A stretch of 10,266 nt of DNA, from assembly GCA_002763345.1 (NCBI GenBank), contig PEXZ01000022.1, forward strand, positions 1 through 10,266, read 5' to 3'. The stretch comes from Candidatus Micrarchaeota archaeon CG08_land_8_20_14_0_20_59_11. Its GTDB lineage: Archaea > Micrarchaeota > Micrarchaeia > Norongarragalinales > Norongarragalinaceae. Position numbers and translations under genes: made by a program. Each line of letters starts with the position of its first letter. Position 1 is the first letter of the stretch. Below the pieces are notes generated by a model, which searched no databases, was not told the origin of the DNA, and saw only the letters and a list, made by a program, of their open reading frames with translations. This document shows positions 1-5,549 of the stretch, one piece after another.

Positions 1-657
1 CGCGCCGCAGAAGCAGTGCCCGTAGCGCGGGTTGTTTTCAGAACCGGTTGAAATCCTGAACGGAGCTTTGCATAACTCGCACGCGCCCTCCTCGCCGTTC
101 TTCAGCGGCTGAATCGGCGCCGCCTCCGCCGCAACAACGCCCTCGCGCTGCTTCCTGCGCTTTACGAAGAACGAATCGCCGCTTGTCGGATGCATCCCTC
201 CGGATGCATCGTGCAGGGGCGCGCCTTTTTTGAAAGCCTCGTCCAAATCGAGGCGCTCGTCGGATTTCTGTGCGGGAGATTCGGGAGTAATGGCCGCTGT
301 CGCCGTTGGCGCGGGAGCATCCTCTTTCGTTTTCGGCTGCGCCGCCTTCGCCCTTTCCTTCTTCGGCTTGGGCGTGAACGCGTTGAATCCCTTGATGCCG
401 AACTTTATCGTGTCGTTGGTGCGCGCGAAGTATCCCTCGCTTGCGAGTTCGGCTATCCTACCCTCGAACTCGTTTTCGTCGACTGCCTTGAATCTTTCCT
501 TCAGCGCGCCGAGACTGCAGACGCCGTTCATCACTTCCTTCGCAACCGAGCGGTCGAACAGCGTTATTTCCAACTTTTTCTTTCTCGCCTTGCGCTTCCG
601 AGTGCTGGGCTGCGCTGGCGCCGTTGCCTGCTGCGCCTCATGTTCGGCTTCAGCCAC
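1..657 (-). CDS. Partial protein: basic N-terminus, possible winged helix, C-terminal Cys/His zinc-finger-like cluster (E3 or adaptor candidate)
   Basis: Last visible gene of the leftward operon; it runs off the left edge after 219 residues, so the C-terminus is missing. Residues 18-29 are very basic (RKRKARKKK). Residues 30-95 read like a helical bundle plus a beta hairpin, possibly a winged helix. Residues 97-190 are a low-complexity Ala/Pro/Lys linker. The visible end has C193-x2-C196, then H214-C215-x-C217, the start of a zinc-binding treble clef or RING/PHD-like finger. The GTG start has a GGTGA site six bases upstream and overlaps the JAMM gene by eight bases (GTGGCTGA), so translation is probably coupled. 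Caldiarchaeum-type archaeal ubiquitin operons carry a small RING-finger protein beside E1, E2 and Rpn11-like genes, so an E3 or substrate-adaptor role is a reasonable inference. The fold and function are not proven here. Confidence 0.8.
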   Translation of the reverse strand, partial: MAEAEHEAQQATAPAQPSTRKRKARKKKLEITLFDRSVAKEVMNGVCSLGALKERFKAVDENEFEGRIAELASEGYFARTNDTIKFGIKGFNAFTPKPKKERAKAAQPKTKEDAPAPTATAAITPESPAQKSDERLDLDEAFKKGAPLHDASGGMHPTSGDSFFVKRRKQREGVVAAEAAPIQPLKNGEEGACELCKAPFRISTGSENNPRYGHCFCGA

Positions 658-1114
658 GCTTCCTCACCACCGCGAACGAAACGTCCTCGTAGCCCCCGTC
701 CTTCAGGCGGAACGCCCTCTTAAGCATTGCGCTTCCCTCGCGCCTGGTCGGGTCCATTACGAGCGCGAAATGGAATTTTTCGGGGAAGTACCTGTGCTGC
801 GTCGCCAGGTCGGTCGACGACATGAAGCAGCCGTATCCCGGGTGCGAGTGCGCCCAGGCGACGATAATCCCGCGGCCGCGAATCTTGCCGCTCAGCTCGG
901 AAAACGCCTGCCTTGTAAAACGGACGGAAACGCTGGTGGAGTCGTTCGGTGCGGTTATGTATTCCTTCGCGTATACGAATTCGGCGTCCTTGTTCCTGAA
1001 GACGTTTCCGAGCAGGAGCCCCATCGCCTCGTTGCCGCTTTTCGCGGCGTCGCGGAACTGCCTCTCGGCTTTGCGAACCGCCGCCTCGTCGATGTAAACG
1101 TCGTACTGTGCCAT
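650..1114 (-). CDS. Rpn11/CSN5-like JAMM metalloprotease (deubiquitinase-like isopeptidase)
   Basis: A 154-residue, single-domain JAB1/MPN/Mov34 protein. The full JAMM metal site is visible: Glu29 in NEAMGLLLG, then HSHPGYGCFMSSTD at 89-102, supplying His89, His91, Ser99 and Asp102 in H-x-H-x7-S-x2-D spacing. The GxGC insert after HSHP and the following ATQ closely resemble the catalytic loop of proteasomal Rpn11 (HSHPGFGCW...). The family cleaves isopeptide bonds after the Gly-Gly of ubiquitin-like modifiers using zinc-activated water. Because the neighbouring modifier already ends in Gly-Gly, removal of the modifier from targets is a likelier job than maturation. A GGTGA site six bases before the ATG overlaps the stop of the upstream gene, and the end overlaps the next gene by eight bases, giving a tight three-gene operon. 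No membrane segment or signal peptide is seen. Confidence 0.95.
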   Translation of the reverse strand: MAQYDVYIDEAAVRKAERQFRDAAKSGNEAMGLLLGNVFRNKDAEFVYAKEYITAPNDSTSVSVRFTRQAFSELSGKIRGRGIIVAWAHSHPGYGCFMSSTDLATQHRYFPEKFHFALVMDPTRREGSAMLKRAFRLKDGGYEDVSFAVVRKRG

Positions 1115-1120
1115 GTGGGC

Positions 1121-1519
1121 TCACCGCAGTCCGAGCAGTTTTTTGAAGCGATGAACTGGATGCTTCTCCTTCTCCGTCTCCTTCTCCTCGTAAATCCTCC
1201 GCGCCATCTCCGAAGCCTTCTCGCGCTCGTCCTGCGTCATTATGATCGGATTTTGCGGTCCGGCAGTAACGGGAAGGATGTCCCTCGAAGCCGCTTCCCT
1301 GTGCGCCTGCACGGCATCCTGGTGCGGCATGTCGCGCGCCGAAACAATCTTCGGTTTGTGCACCTCCCGCAGTTCGCCTCGCACGAACCTTTCCCCAACC
1401 TCCTCGGGTGCAATCTCGGCGGCGCTTTTCTTATCTTCCAGCGCCTTCTCAGCGCTGCCCATCGATATTTCGACGAAGCCGTCGCTGTCCTTCTTCACTA
1501 TGCGCGGTCCGGATGCCAT
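1121..1519 (-). CDS. Unrecognised charged 132-residue protein, first gene of the JAMM operon
   Basis: I do not recognise this 132-residue protein. It is strongly charged, has no Cys and only one Trp-free hydrophobic stretch, and is probably partly disordered. Residues 96-122 (from TQDEREKASE onward) should form an amphipathic charged helix or coiled coil, followed by a basic tail ending KKLLGLR. The ATG was chosen over longer frames because a TTTAAA box lies about 28 bases upstream, giving a leaderless message, and because longer frames would run antisense through the ubiquitin-like gene. Six bases separate its stop from the JAMM start, and its stop lies inside the JAMM ribosome-binding site. 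This context makes it a candidate partner, adaptor or substrate of the modification system, by position only. Its N-terminus MASGPRIVKK resembles that of the small protein before purH. Confidence 0.8.
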   Translation of the reverse strand: MASGPRIVKKDSDGFVEISMGSAEKALEDKKSAAEIAPEEVGERFVRGELREVHKPKIVSARDMPHQDAVQAHREAASRDILPVTAGPQNPIIMTQDEREKASEMARRIYEEKETEKEKHPVHRFKKLLGLR

Positions 1520-1527
1520 GAAAAAGG

Positions 1528-1534
1528 TTATATT
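1528..1534 (+). promoter_or_regulatory. Probable TATA box for the ubiquitin-like/E2 operon
   Basis: TTATATT about 26 bases before a predicted start site near 1557. That gives a short leader of about 12 bases carrying GGTGGTG (1558-1564), with GGTGG six bases before the ATG. Inferred from spacing alone. Confidence 0.5.
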
Positions 1535-1544
1535 GCCCCTGCTC

Positions 1545-1550
1545 TTTAAA
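1545..1550 (-). promoter_or_regulatory. Probable TATA box for the leftward 132-residue/JAMM/zinc-finger operon
   Basis: TTTAAA centred about 28 bases before the ATG of the first leftward gene, which fits a leaderless archaeal transcript. It lies in a 49-base divergent gap shared with the rightward ubiquitin-like operon, so the two promoters interleave. Confidence 0.5.
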
Positions 1551-1568
1551 CCGTTTTGGTGGTGCCAC

Positions 1569-1811
1569 ATGGCTGAATTCAACATCACGGTAACCCATTC
1601 CACCTCCGGAAAGGAGATAGTCATCGCCGTAGAGCCGGCGTTCACCGTTTCGTCGGTGCTCGAGGTGCTGACGGAGAGCCTGCAGCTCAAGGACCGCTTC
1701 GTCCTGGCGACGAAGGAAAACAAAATCCTGAACCCCGAGCTGACGATTGCGGACGCGGGCATAAAGGAAGGCGACTCCCTTCTCCTGATACCGGACCCGA
1801 CTGGTGGCTGA
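1569..1811 (+). CDS. Ubiquitin-like beta-grasp modifier ending in Gly-Gly
   Basis: An 80-residue protein with ubiquitin-fold layout: two N-terminal strands (FNITVTH, KEIVIAVEP), a helix (TVSSVLEVLTESL), then FVLATKENKILNP and TIADAGIKEGDSLLLIP, which parallels the ubiquitin stretch TLSDYNIQKESTLHLVL. It terminates exactly at DPTGG, so the conjugation-ready Gly79-Gly80 tail is encoded without a propeptide. E1-type enzymes adenylate such a tail and pass it to an E2, and an E2 gene follows at once. Lysines lie at 15, 41, 49, 52 and 66. By eye Lys52 falls near ubiquitin Lys48 and Lys66 next to Lys63, so chain formation is conceivable but untested. A GGTGG site six bases before ATG decides the start. 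A sulfur-carrier role (ThiS/MoaD/SAMP-like) is the main alternative; the adjacent E2 and JAMM genes argue for protein conjugation. Confidence 0.92.
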   Translation: MAEFNITVTHSTSGKEIVIAVEPAFTVSSVLEVLTESLQLKDRFVLATKENKILNPELTIADAGIKEGDSLLLIPDPTGG

Positions 1812-1821
1812 GGAATCCGCA

Positions 1822-2301
1822 ATGCCGATGCTTCCCGAGCAGATATGGCGCCGCCGACTCGACAGCGAGTACGCCGAGATGGAAAAGAGCGGCGAGCGCT
1901 TTGAAGTCAATGCCGAGCGCACGCGATATCTCGTGAGCGTGCGGGGGGCCGGGCTCTATCGGAGCGGCGATGCCGTGCTCAGAAAGGACGCGCATTCCGT
2001 GCAGATTGACCTTCTTCGCGAGTATCCCTACCCCGGAGGAATCGACGTCACGTGGCTTACCCCGATATTCCACCCGAACATCCACGAGAAGGACGGCAAG
2101 GTGTGCATCCAGCTGATTAACAACTGGGCGGAGGGGCAGACGATTCTGAGCGTCGTGAGGGCGCTGAAGCAGCTGCTCGAGAACCCGAACACGAAGGACC
2201 CCCTGAACCGCGACGCGGCGGTTTATTTCGACGCACACCCCGAAGCGCTGGCAGGCGGCGCGCTTCCGGTCAAGAGCGGACCGAGAATAATCCGCGTCTG
2301 A
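1822..2301 (+). CDS. E2 ubiquitin-conjugating enzyme-like protein
   Basis: A 159-residue UBC-fold protein very like eukaryotic E2s. It has an N-terminal helix (PEQIWRRRLDSEYAEM), a YPYPGG turn, the HPN motif at 84-86 (HPNIHEKDGKVCIQL), the presumed catalytic Cys95, a Trp at 102, and the C-terminal helix region ending in DPLNRDAAVYF (126-136). E2s accept the modifier from E1 as a thioester on this Cys and transfer it to lysines, alone or with an E3; the HPN Asn stabilises the transition state. The ATG was chosen because GAGG sits eight bases upstream and the E2 helix begins just after it. An in-frame GTG 18 bases earlier would overlap the ubiquitin-like gene but has no visible site of its own. 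It is cotranscribed with the modifier. Its 3' end overlaps the convergent unknown gene. Confidence 0.95.
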   Translation: MPMLPEQIWRRRLDSEYAEMEKSGERFEVNAERTRYLVSVRGAGLYRSGDAVLRKDAHSVQIDLLREYPYPGGIDVTWLTPIFHPNIHEKDGKVCIQLINNWAEGQTILSVVRALKQLLENPNTKDPLNRDAAVYFDAHPEALAGGALPVKSGPRIIRV

Positions 2302-2909
2302 CGCGGCGCTTGTGCGCGCGTGCCATCGCCAGATACCGCCGCCTGTTTTCGATGCTTTTGTCCAGCGCGTCCGTCGCCTTTTCGAGTTTCGCGCACCATC
2401 TCGGGGTTCCACCTTTCCGAGACCGCTTTTTCCGTCGCCCGCACCACCGGGCCCTTTCCGGCTCGGCGAAGCCCCGCCCATATGTACGGCGAAGCGAACA
2501 CCGGTGCAAGTGCGGCAACGGGCGGTATGGCGAGCGCGGTTATGAGCGCCATGCCAGTTGCGGACGGCGAAAGAATGTAGAGCGATCTCTTCAAGTCTCC
2601 CCTCATGCCCTTGGCGTAGCTCCCGAACAGGCATATGGACTCGTTGGCGCTGGCTGCGATGTCGTCGAGTTTTTCCAGTTTTTTTTCTATGGTCTTCCGC
2701 TGCTCCCCGCTCCTGCTTTCGGGCGCGACGGCAAGCGCCTCGCGGAAGCGTTCGTCACGCATCTCCTCGGCAAGCTCGTTCTCGAACCTCAGCACCATCC
2801 TGTGCCTGACGAATTCGCTCGTTATGCCCGTTCGTGCGCGCAGGCTCAGTGTTTTTCGGGCGCGCGTCATCCCGCCGAGTTTGAACATTCTCCAGACCGG
2901 CGCTTCCAT
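2223..2909 (-). CDS. Unknown membrane-associated protein with coiled coil; apparent frameshift near its 3' end
   Basis: Not recognised. The open frame gives 228 residues: a basic N-terminus, a charged helical stretch at 40-90 (RKTIEKKLEKLDDIAAS) and a hydrophobic hairpin-like region at about 109-147 that could be two membrane helices. Up to about residue 172 (WNPEMVR) third positions are GC-rich like the neighbours. After that they become AT-richer, while the frame one base over becomes GC-rich and reads as a charged helix (KLEKATDALDKSIENRRRYL) ending at 2270. This suggests one extra base near 2386-2399, from an assembly error, real decay or rare recoding. The intact protein would then end KRRVRRGLFSVRS. 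Either version overlaps the 3' end of the convergent E2 gene. The ATG fits a leaderless start 25 bases from an AT box; Met8 and Met14 are alternatives. Confidence 0.65.
   Translation of the reverse strand: MEAPVWRMFKLGGMTRARKTLSLRARTGITSEFVRHRMVLRFENELAEEMRDERFREALAVAPESRSGEQRKTIEKKLEKLDDIAASANESICLFGSYAKGMRGDLKRSLYILSPSATGMALITALAIPPVAALAPVFASPYIWAGLRRAGKGPVVRATEKAVSERWNPEMVRETRKGDGRAGQKHRKQAAVSGDGTRAQAPRQTRIILGPLLTGSAPPASASGCASK
2386..2399 (-). other. Probable single-base frameshift site
   Basis: Reading leftward through GATGGTGCGCGAAACTCG, the upstream frame gives MVRETRKGDG. Skipping one base gives a continuation into KLEKATDALDKS with the codon bias of this genome. The local GCGCG repeat is a plausible place for a one-base error. 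No slippery heptamer is evident. Confidence 0.5.
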
Positions 2910-2928
2910 AATCCGACTTACGCGCGGG

Positions 2929-2939
2929 TTTTAATATTT
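2929..2939. promoter_or_regulatory. Shared bidirectional TATA-like box
   Basis: TTTTAATATTT centred at 2934, about 25 bases from the leftward ATG (2909) and about 23 bases from the rightward ATG of the 39-residue gene (2957). It is the only AT-rich element in a 47-base divergent gap, so one box may serve leaderless messages both ways. Confidence 0.5.
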
Positions 2940-2956
2940 CCTCGCCTTCTCCCTTT

Positions 2957-3076
2957 ATGGCGGGGAAGCCTCGAATCGTGTCCAAGAAGGAGCCCGAGGC
3001 GTGCGAGTCCAAGCCGCCAGACGAAAAGGAATACGATTTCGTCGAAACCTACAACACGAGGAGGCGCAAAAAATGA
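2957..3076 (+). CDS. Small 39-residue charged protein coupled to purH
   Basis: A short ORF beginning MAGKPRIVSKKEPEACES and ending TRRRKK; no family recognised. Three things support translation: its third codon positions are GC-rich like neighbouring genes, its stop overlaps the purH start as ATGA, and its ATG sits about 23 bases from an AT box, fitting a leaderless start. It has one Cys, no membrane segment and a Lys/Glu-rich, probably disordered composition. It may be a genuine microprotein or simply a leader whose translation delivers ribosomes to purH. Its N-terminus resembles that of the 132-residue protein in the ubiquitin cluster (MA-x-x-PRIV-x-KK against MASGPRIVKK). Too short for confident homology. 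Confidence 0.6.
   Translation: MAGKPRIVSKKEPEACESKPPDEKEYDFVETYNTRRRKK
3058..3064 (+). promoter_or_regulatory. Ribosome-binding site deciding the purH start
   Basis: GAGGAGG eight bases before ATG 3073, inside the 3' end of the 39-residue gene. It fixes the purH start at MIRRALISVYD rather than longer in-frame possibilities upstream. Confidence 0.75.
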
Positions 3077-4548
3077 TTCGTCGCGCGCTTATCAGCGTCT
3101 ACGACAAAACCGGCGTGGCGGAATTCGCGAAGGCGCTCCGTGGCATGGGCGTGGAAATCATCTCAACCGGAGGAACCGCTTCCCTGCTCCGCGAGCACAA
3201 CGTCCCCGTGACCGACGTTTCGCAGGTTACGGGGTTTCCCGAAATGCTCGGCGGCCGCGTGAAAACCCTCCACCCGAACGTGCACGCGGGCATCCTTCAC
3301 AGGCGCGGGAATCCCGAGGACGAGGCGGCAATCAAGAGGCACGGCATCAAGCCCATCGACCTCGTCGTCGTAAATCTCTATCCGTTTCTGCACGAGCCTT
3401 CGCTCGAGAACATCGACATCGGCGGAGTCGCGCTGATACGCGCCGCAGCGAAGAATTGGGCGGGCGTGGCAGTTGTCGTGAGCCCCGAACAATACGGCGC
3501 CGTCATCGAGGAACTCGGGAAAAACCGCGGCGCGCTGAACAACTCGACCCGCTTGAAACTCGCGCAGCGGGCTTTTGCGGTTACAAGCGCATACGATGCG
3601 GCGATTGCGTCCTTCTTCGGGGCAGACCGGATTCTCATCTCGTCCGTAAAGTCGCAGGACCTGCGCTACGGCGAGAATCCGCACCAGAAGGCGGCGCTAT
3701 ACGGCGCGTGCGTGAAATCGCTCGCAGGCAGGCAGCTCAGCTACAACAACCTGCTCGACGCGAGCGCGGCGCTTGCGCTCGTGCGGGAGTTCTCGGAACC
3801 GTGCTGCGTCATCGTGAAGCACACGAGCCCGTGCGGCGTCGCGCTTGCGCAGAACCCGAAGCGCGCGTACGAACTCGCGCTAAAAACCGACGCGCTTTCC
3901 GCGTTCGGCGGAATCGTCGCCTTCAACCGCCGCATCGACGCATCGGTTGCAAAGGCGATGCAGCCGCAGTTCGTCGAGGTGGTGATGGCGCCGGGATTCG
4001 ACAGGAAGGCGCTCGAACTTTTCGCGAAAAAGAAGAACCTGCGCGTCATCGACACGACCGCCCTCGCGAAGCAGAAGCAGTGCAGGCAGCTCCGCTCCGT
4101 GTTCTCCGACGCGCTCCTCGTGCAGGAGCCCGACTGCATCGTGCTCGACGAGAAAAAGCTCGCATACCCGACAAAACGCAAGCCGACCAAGAGAGAAATG
4201 CTCGCCCTGCGTTTCGCCTTCACAATCGCCAAGCACGCGAAATCCAACGCCATCGTCTTCGCCTCCGACCATCAGGCGCTGGGAATCGGCGCGGGGCAAA
4301 CCAGCAGAATCGACGCCGCAAAAGTCGCAGTTGAAAAGGCAAAGCGGGCGGGCATGAAACTGAAGGGCAGCGTCCTTGCTTCCGATGCTTTCTTCCCGTT
4401 CCCTGATTGCGTTGAGTTGGCGGCAAAAATCTGCGCAACCGCAATAATCCAGCCCGGCGGTTCCCTGCGCGACGCCGATTCAATCGCCGCGTGCGACCGC
4501 AAGCGCATCGCGATGGTGCTCACGGGAATCCGGCACTTCAGGCATTAG
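3073..4548 (+). CDS. purH: Bifunctional AICAR formyltransferase / IMP cyclohydrolase PurH
   Basis: A 491-residue cytosolic enzyme for the last two steps of IMP synthesis: formylation of AICAR by 10-formyl-tetrahydrofolate, then ring closure to IMP. The N-terminal cyclohydrolase domain (about 1-190) has the MGS-like signatures ISVYDKTG (7-14), STGGTASLL (31-39), GRVKTLHPNVHAGIL (61-75) and VVNLYPF (99-105). The transformylase domain follows with LRYGENPHQKAALYG (197-211), LSYNNLLDA (222-230), the catalytic Lys249-His250 in VKHTSPCG, AFGGIVAFNR, GIGAGQTSR (404-412) and SDAFFPFPD (437-445), ending GIRHFRH. It is slightly shorter than usual bacterial PurH but no motif is missing. Many archaea use PurP and PurO instead, so a fused PurH implies folate-dependent purine synthesis of bacterial type, perhaps by old transfer. 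It is coupled to the 39-residue gene; no strong terminator is seen before the restriction-modification island. Confidence 0.98.
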   Translation: MIRRALISVYDKTGVAEFAKALRGMGVEIISTGGTASLLREHNVPVTDVSQVTGFPEMLGGRVKTLHPNVHAGILHRRGNPEDEAAIKRHGIKPIDLVVVNLYPFLHEPSLENIDIGGVALIRAAAKNWAGVAVVVSPEQYGAVIEELGKNRGALNNSTRLKLAQRAFAVTSAYDAAIASFFGADRILISSVKSQDLRYGENPHQKAALYGACVKSLAGRQLSYNNLLDASAALALVREFSEPCCVIVKHTSPCGVALAQNPKRAYELALKTDALSAFGGIVAFNRRIDASVAKAMQPQFVEVVMAPGFDRKALELFAKKKNLRVIDTTALAKQKQCRQLRSVFSDALLVQEPDCIVLDEKKLAYPTKRKPTKREMLALRFAFTIAKHAKSNAIVFASDHQALGIGAGQTSRIDAAKVAVEKAKRAGMKLKGSVLASDAFFPFPDCVELAAKICATAIIQPGGSLRDADSIAACDRKRIAMVLTGIRHFRH

Positions 4549-4586
4549 TTTAGCCGTTGAGCACTGGCAGCCTCCTCCCAGAAATA

Positions 4587-4594
4587 GTTTAAAA
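4587..4594 (+). promoter_or_regulatory. Probable TATA box for the restriction-modification genes
   Basis: GTTTAAAA centred about 26 bases before ATG 4617, matching the leaderless layout of other promoters here. A second AT-rich patch, ATTTAAATAACTATAAATT (4648-4666), could instead drive a start at ATG 4698 with a ten-base leader. The 68 bases between purH and this ATG hold nothing else recognisable. Confidence 0.4.
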
Positions 4595-4616
4595 GCAAAG
4601 GATGCGACGGCAACCT

Positions 4617-5549
4617 ATGGAGTACGCAGGAGCAGCAGATGCCGCCCATTTAAATAACTATAAATTCATGGAGCAACTCCTATTATCAGAAGATACCATG
4701 GCCAAACACGGTCAAACGGACGAGTTCATTAACCAGTATCTTATTGGCGACTGTGAAAAAATTTTGAGAAGCGTTCCAGACAATTCAGTAGACCTTATTG
4801 TAACGTCCCCCCCCTACGCCGACAGCCGAAAAAACACATACGGCGGTATTCCCCCTGAAAAATATGTCTCATGGTTTCTTCCAAAATCCAAAGAGTTCTT
4901 GCGCGTTTTGAAGCCAAACGGGACTTTCATCCTTAACATAAAAGAACGAGTAGAAGGCGGAGAGCGCCACCCATACGTTCTAGACCTAACACTCGAGCTT
5001 AGAAAACAGGGATGGTTGTGGACCGAGGAGTTTATCTGGCACAAGAAGAACACTCACCCCGGGAAATGGCCGAACCGCTTTAGAGACGCATGGGAACGAT
5101 GCCTTCAATTCAACAAGACAAAAAATTTCAAAATGTTTCAGGACGAAGTAATGATTCCAATTGGCGACTGGTCCAAGGCGCGTCTCAGAAATCTAAGTAA
5201 AACCGATTTGAGTCGTGCAACGTCGAATTCTGGTAGCGGCTTCGGGAAGAAAATAGCCAATTGGATTGGCAAGACCAAGGTCTATCCCTCGAACGTGCTG
5301 TATTTGGCGACCGAATGCGGCAATCAAAACCACAGTGCTGTTTTTCCAGTCGAGCTTCCGGCATGGTTTATTCGCTTATTCACTAGAAACGGAGATTTTG
5401 TTTTGGACCCGTTTGCTGGCTCCGGAACGACTGCCGTAGCTTGCCGTAGATTGGGTCGGAACTATCTGATGATAGATATAGCCCCGGGTTATAAGAAAAT
5501 AGCAGAGGAACGGTTATCACATGAAACCAATAAAACTAATAGAAGTTAA
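4617..5549 (+). CDS. Beta-class DNA methyltransferase (N4-cytosine or N6-adenine) of a type II restriction-modification system
   Basis: A 310-residue SAM-dependent DNA amino-methyltransferase. Motif IV TSPPY (residues 63-67) precedes motif I DPFAGSGTT (264-272), the circular order of the beta class. S/T-SPPY is commoner in N4-cytosine enzymes, so N4-methylcytosine is favoured but not certain. The region between (about 130-230) should hold the target-recognition part. The start is uncertain: ATG 4617 fits a promoter 26 bases upstream; ATG 4602, 4668 and 4698 are in frame, and recognisable family sequence (NQYLIGDCEKIL) begins only after 4698. Its end overlaps the restriction endonuclease by 29 bases, indicating cotranscription. 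The enzyme protects host DNA from its partner. Base and codon use are visibly AT-richer than in purH or the helicase (ATA, AGA, TTA codons), a sign of horizontal acquisition. Confidence 0.93.
   Translation: MEYAGAADAAHLNNYKFMEQLLLSEDTMAKHGQTDEFINQYLIGDCEKILRSVPDNSVDLIVTSPPYADSRKNTYGGIPPEKYVSWFLPKSKEFLRVLKPNGTFILNIKERVEGGERHPYVLDLTLELRKQGWLWTEEFIWHKKNTHPGKWPNRFRDAWERCLQFNKTKNFKMFQDEVMIPIGDWSKARLRNLSKTDLSRATSNSGSGFGKKIANWIGKTKVYPSNVLYLATECGNQNHSAVFPVELPAWFIRLFTRNGDFVLDPFAGSGTTAVACRRLGRNYLMIDIAPGYKKIAEERLSHETNKTNRS

Noticed and set aside
230..1549. Long rightward frame opposite the leftward zinc-finger, JAMM and 132-residue genes
   Set aside because: Antisense shadow of GC-rich genes. The leftward strand gives a JAMM motif, ribosome-binding sites and clean overlaps.
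1804..1821. GTG start for E2 giving a GTGGCTGA overlap identical to that between the JAMM and zinc-finger genes
   Set aside because: The match arises from Gly codon plus stop. No ribosome-binding site precedes this GTG, while GAGG lies eight bases before ATG 1822.
1..2301. An E1 activating enzyme within the ubiquitin-like cluster
   Set aside because: No frame here shows a ThiF-type nucleotide-binding motif; it must lie outside the window if present.
1687..2634. 315-codon leftward frame antisense to the E2 gene
   Set aside because: No recognisable domain, and it overlaps a certain E2 and the unknown membrane gene in a different phase.
2310..4334. 674-codon rightward frame overlapping purH in another phase
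   Set aside because: Arg/Ala-rich out-of-frame reading of purH, which is unmistakable in its own frame.
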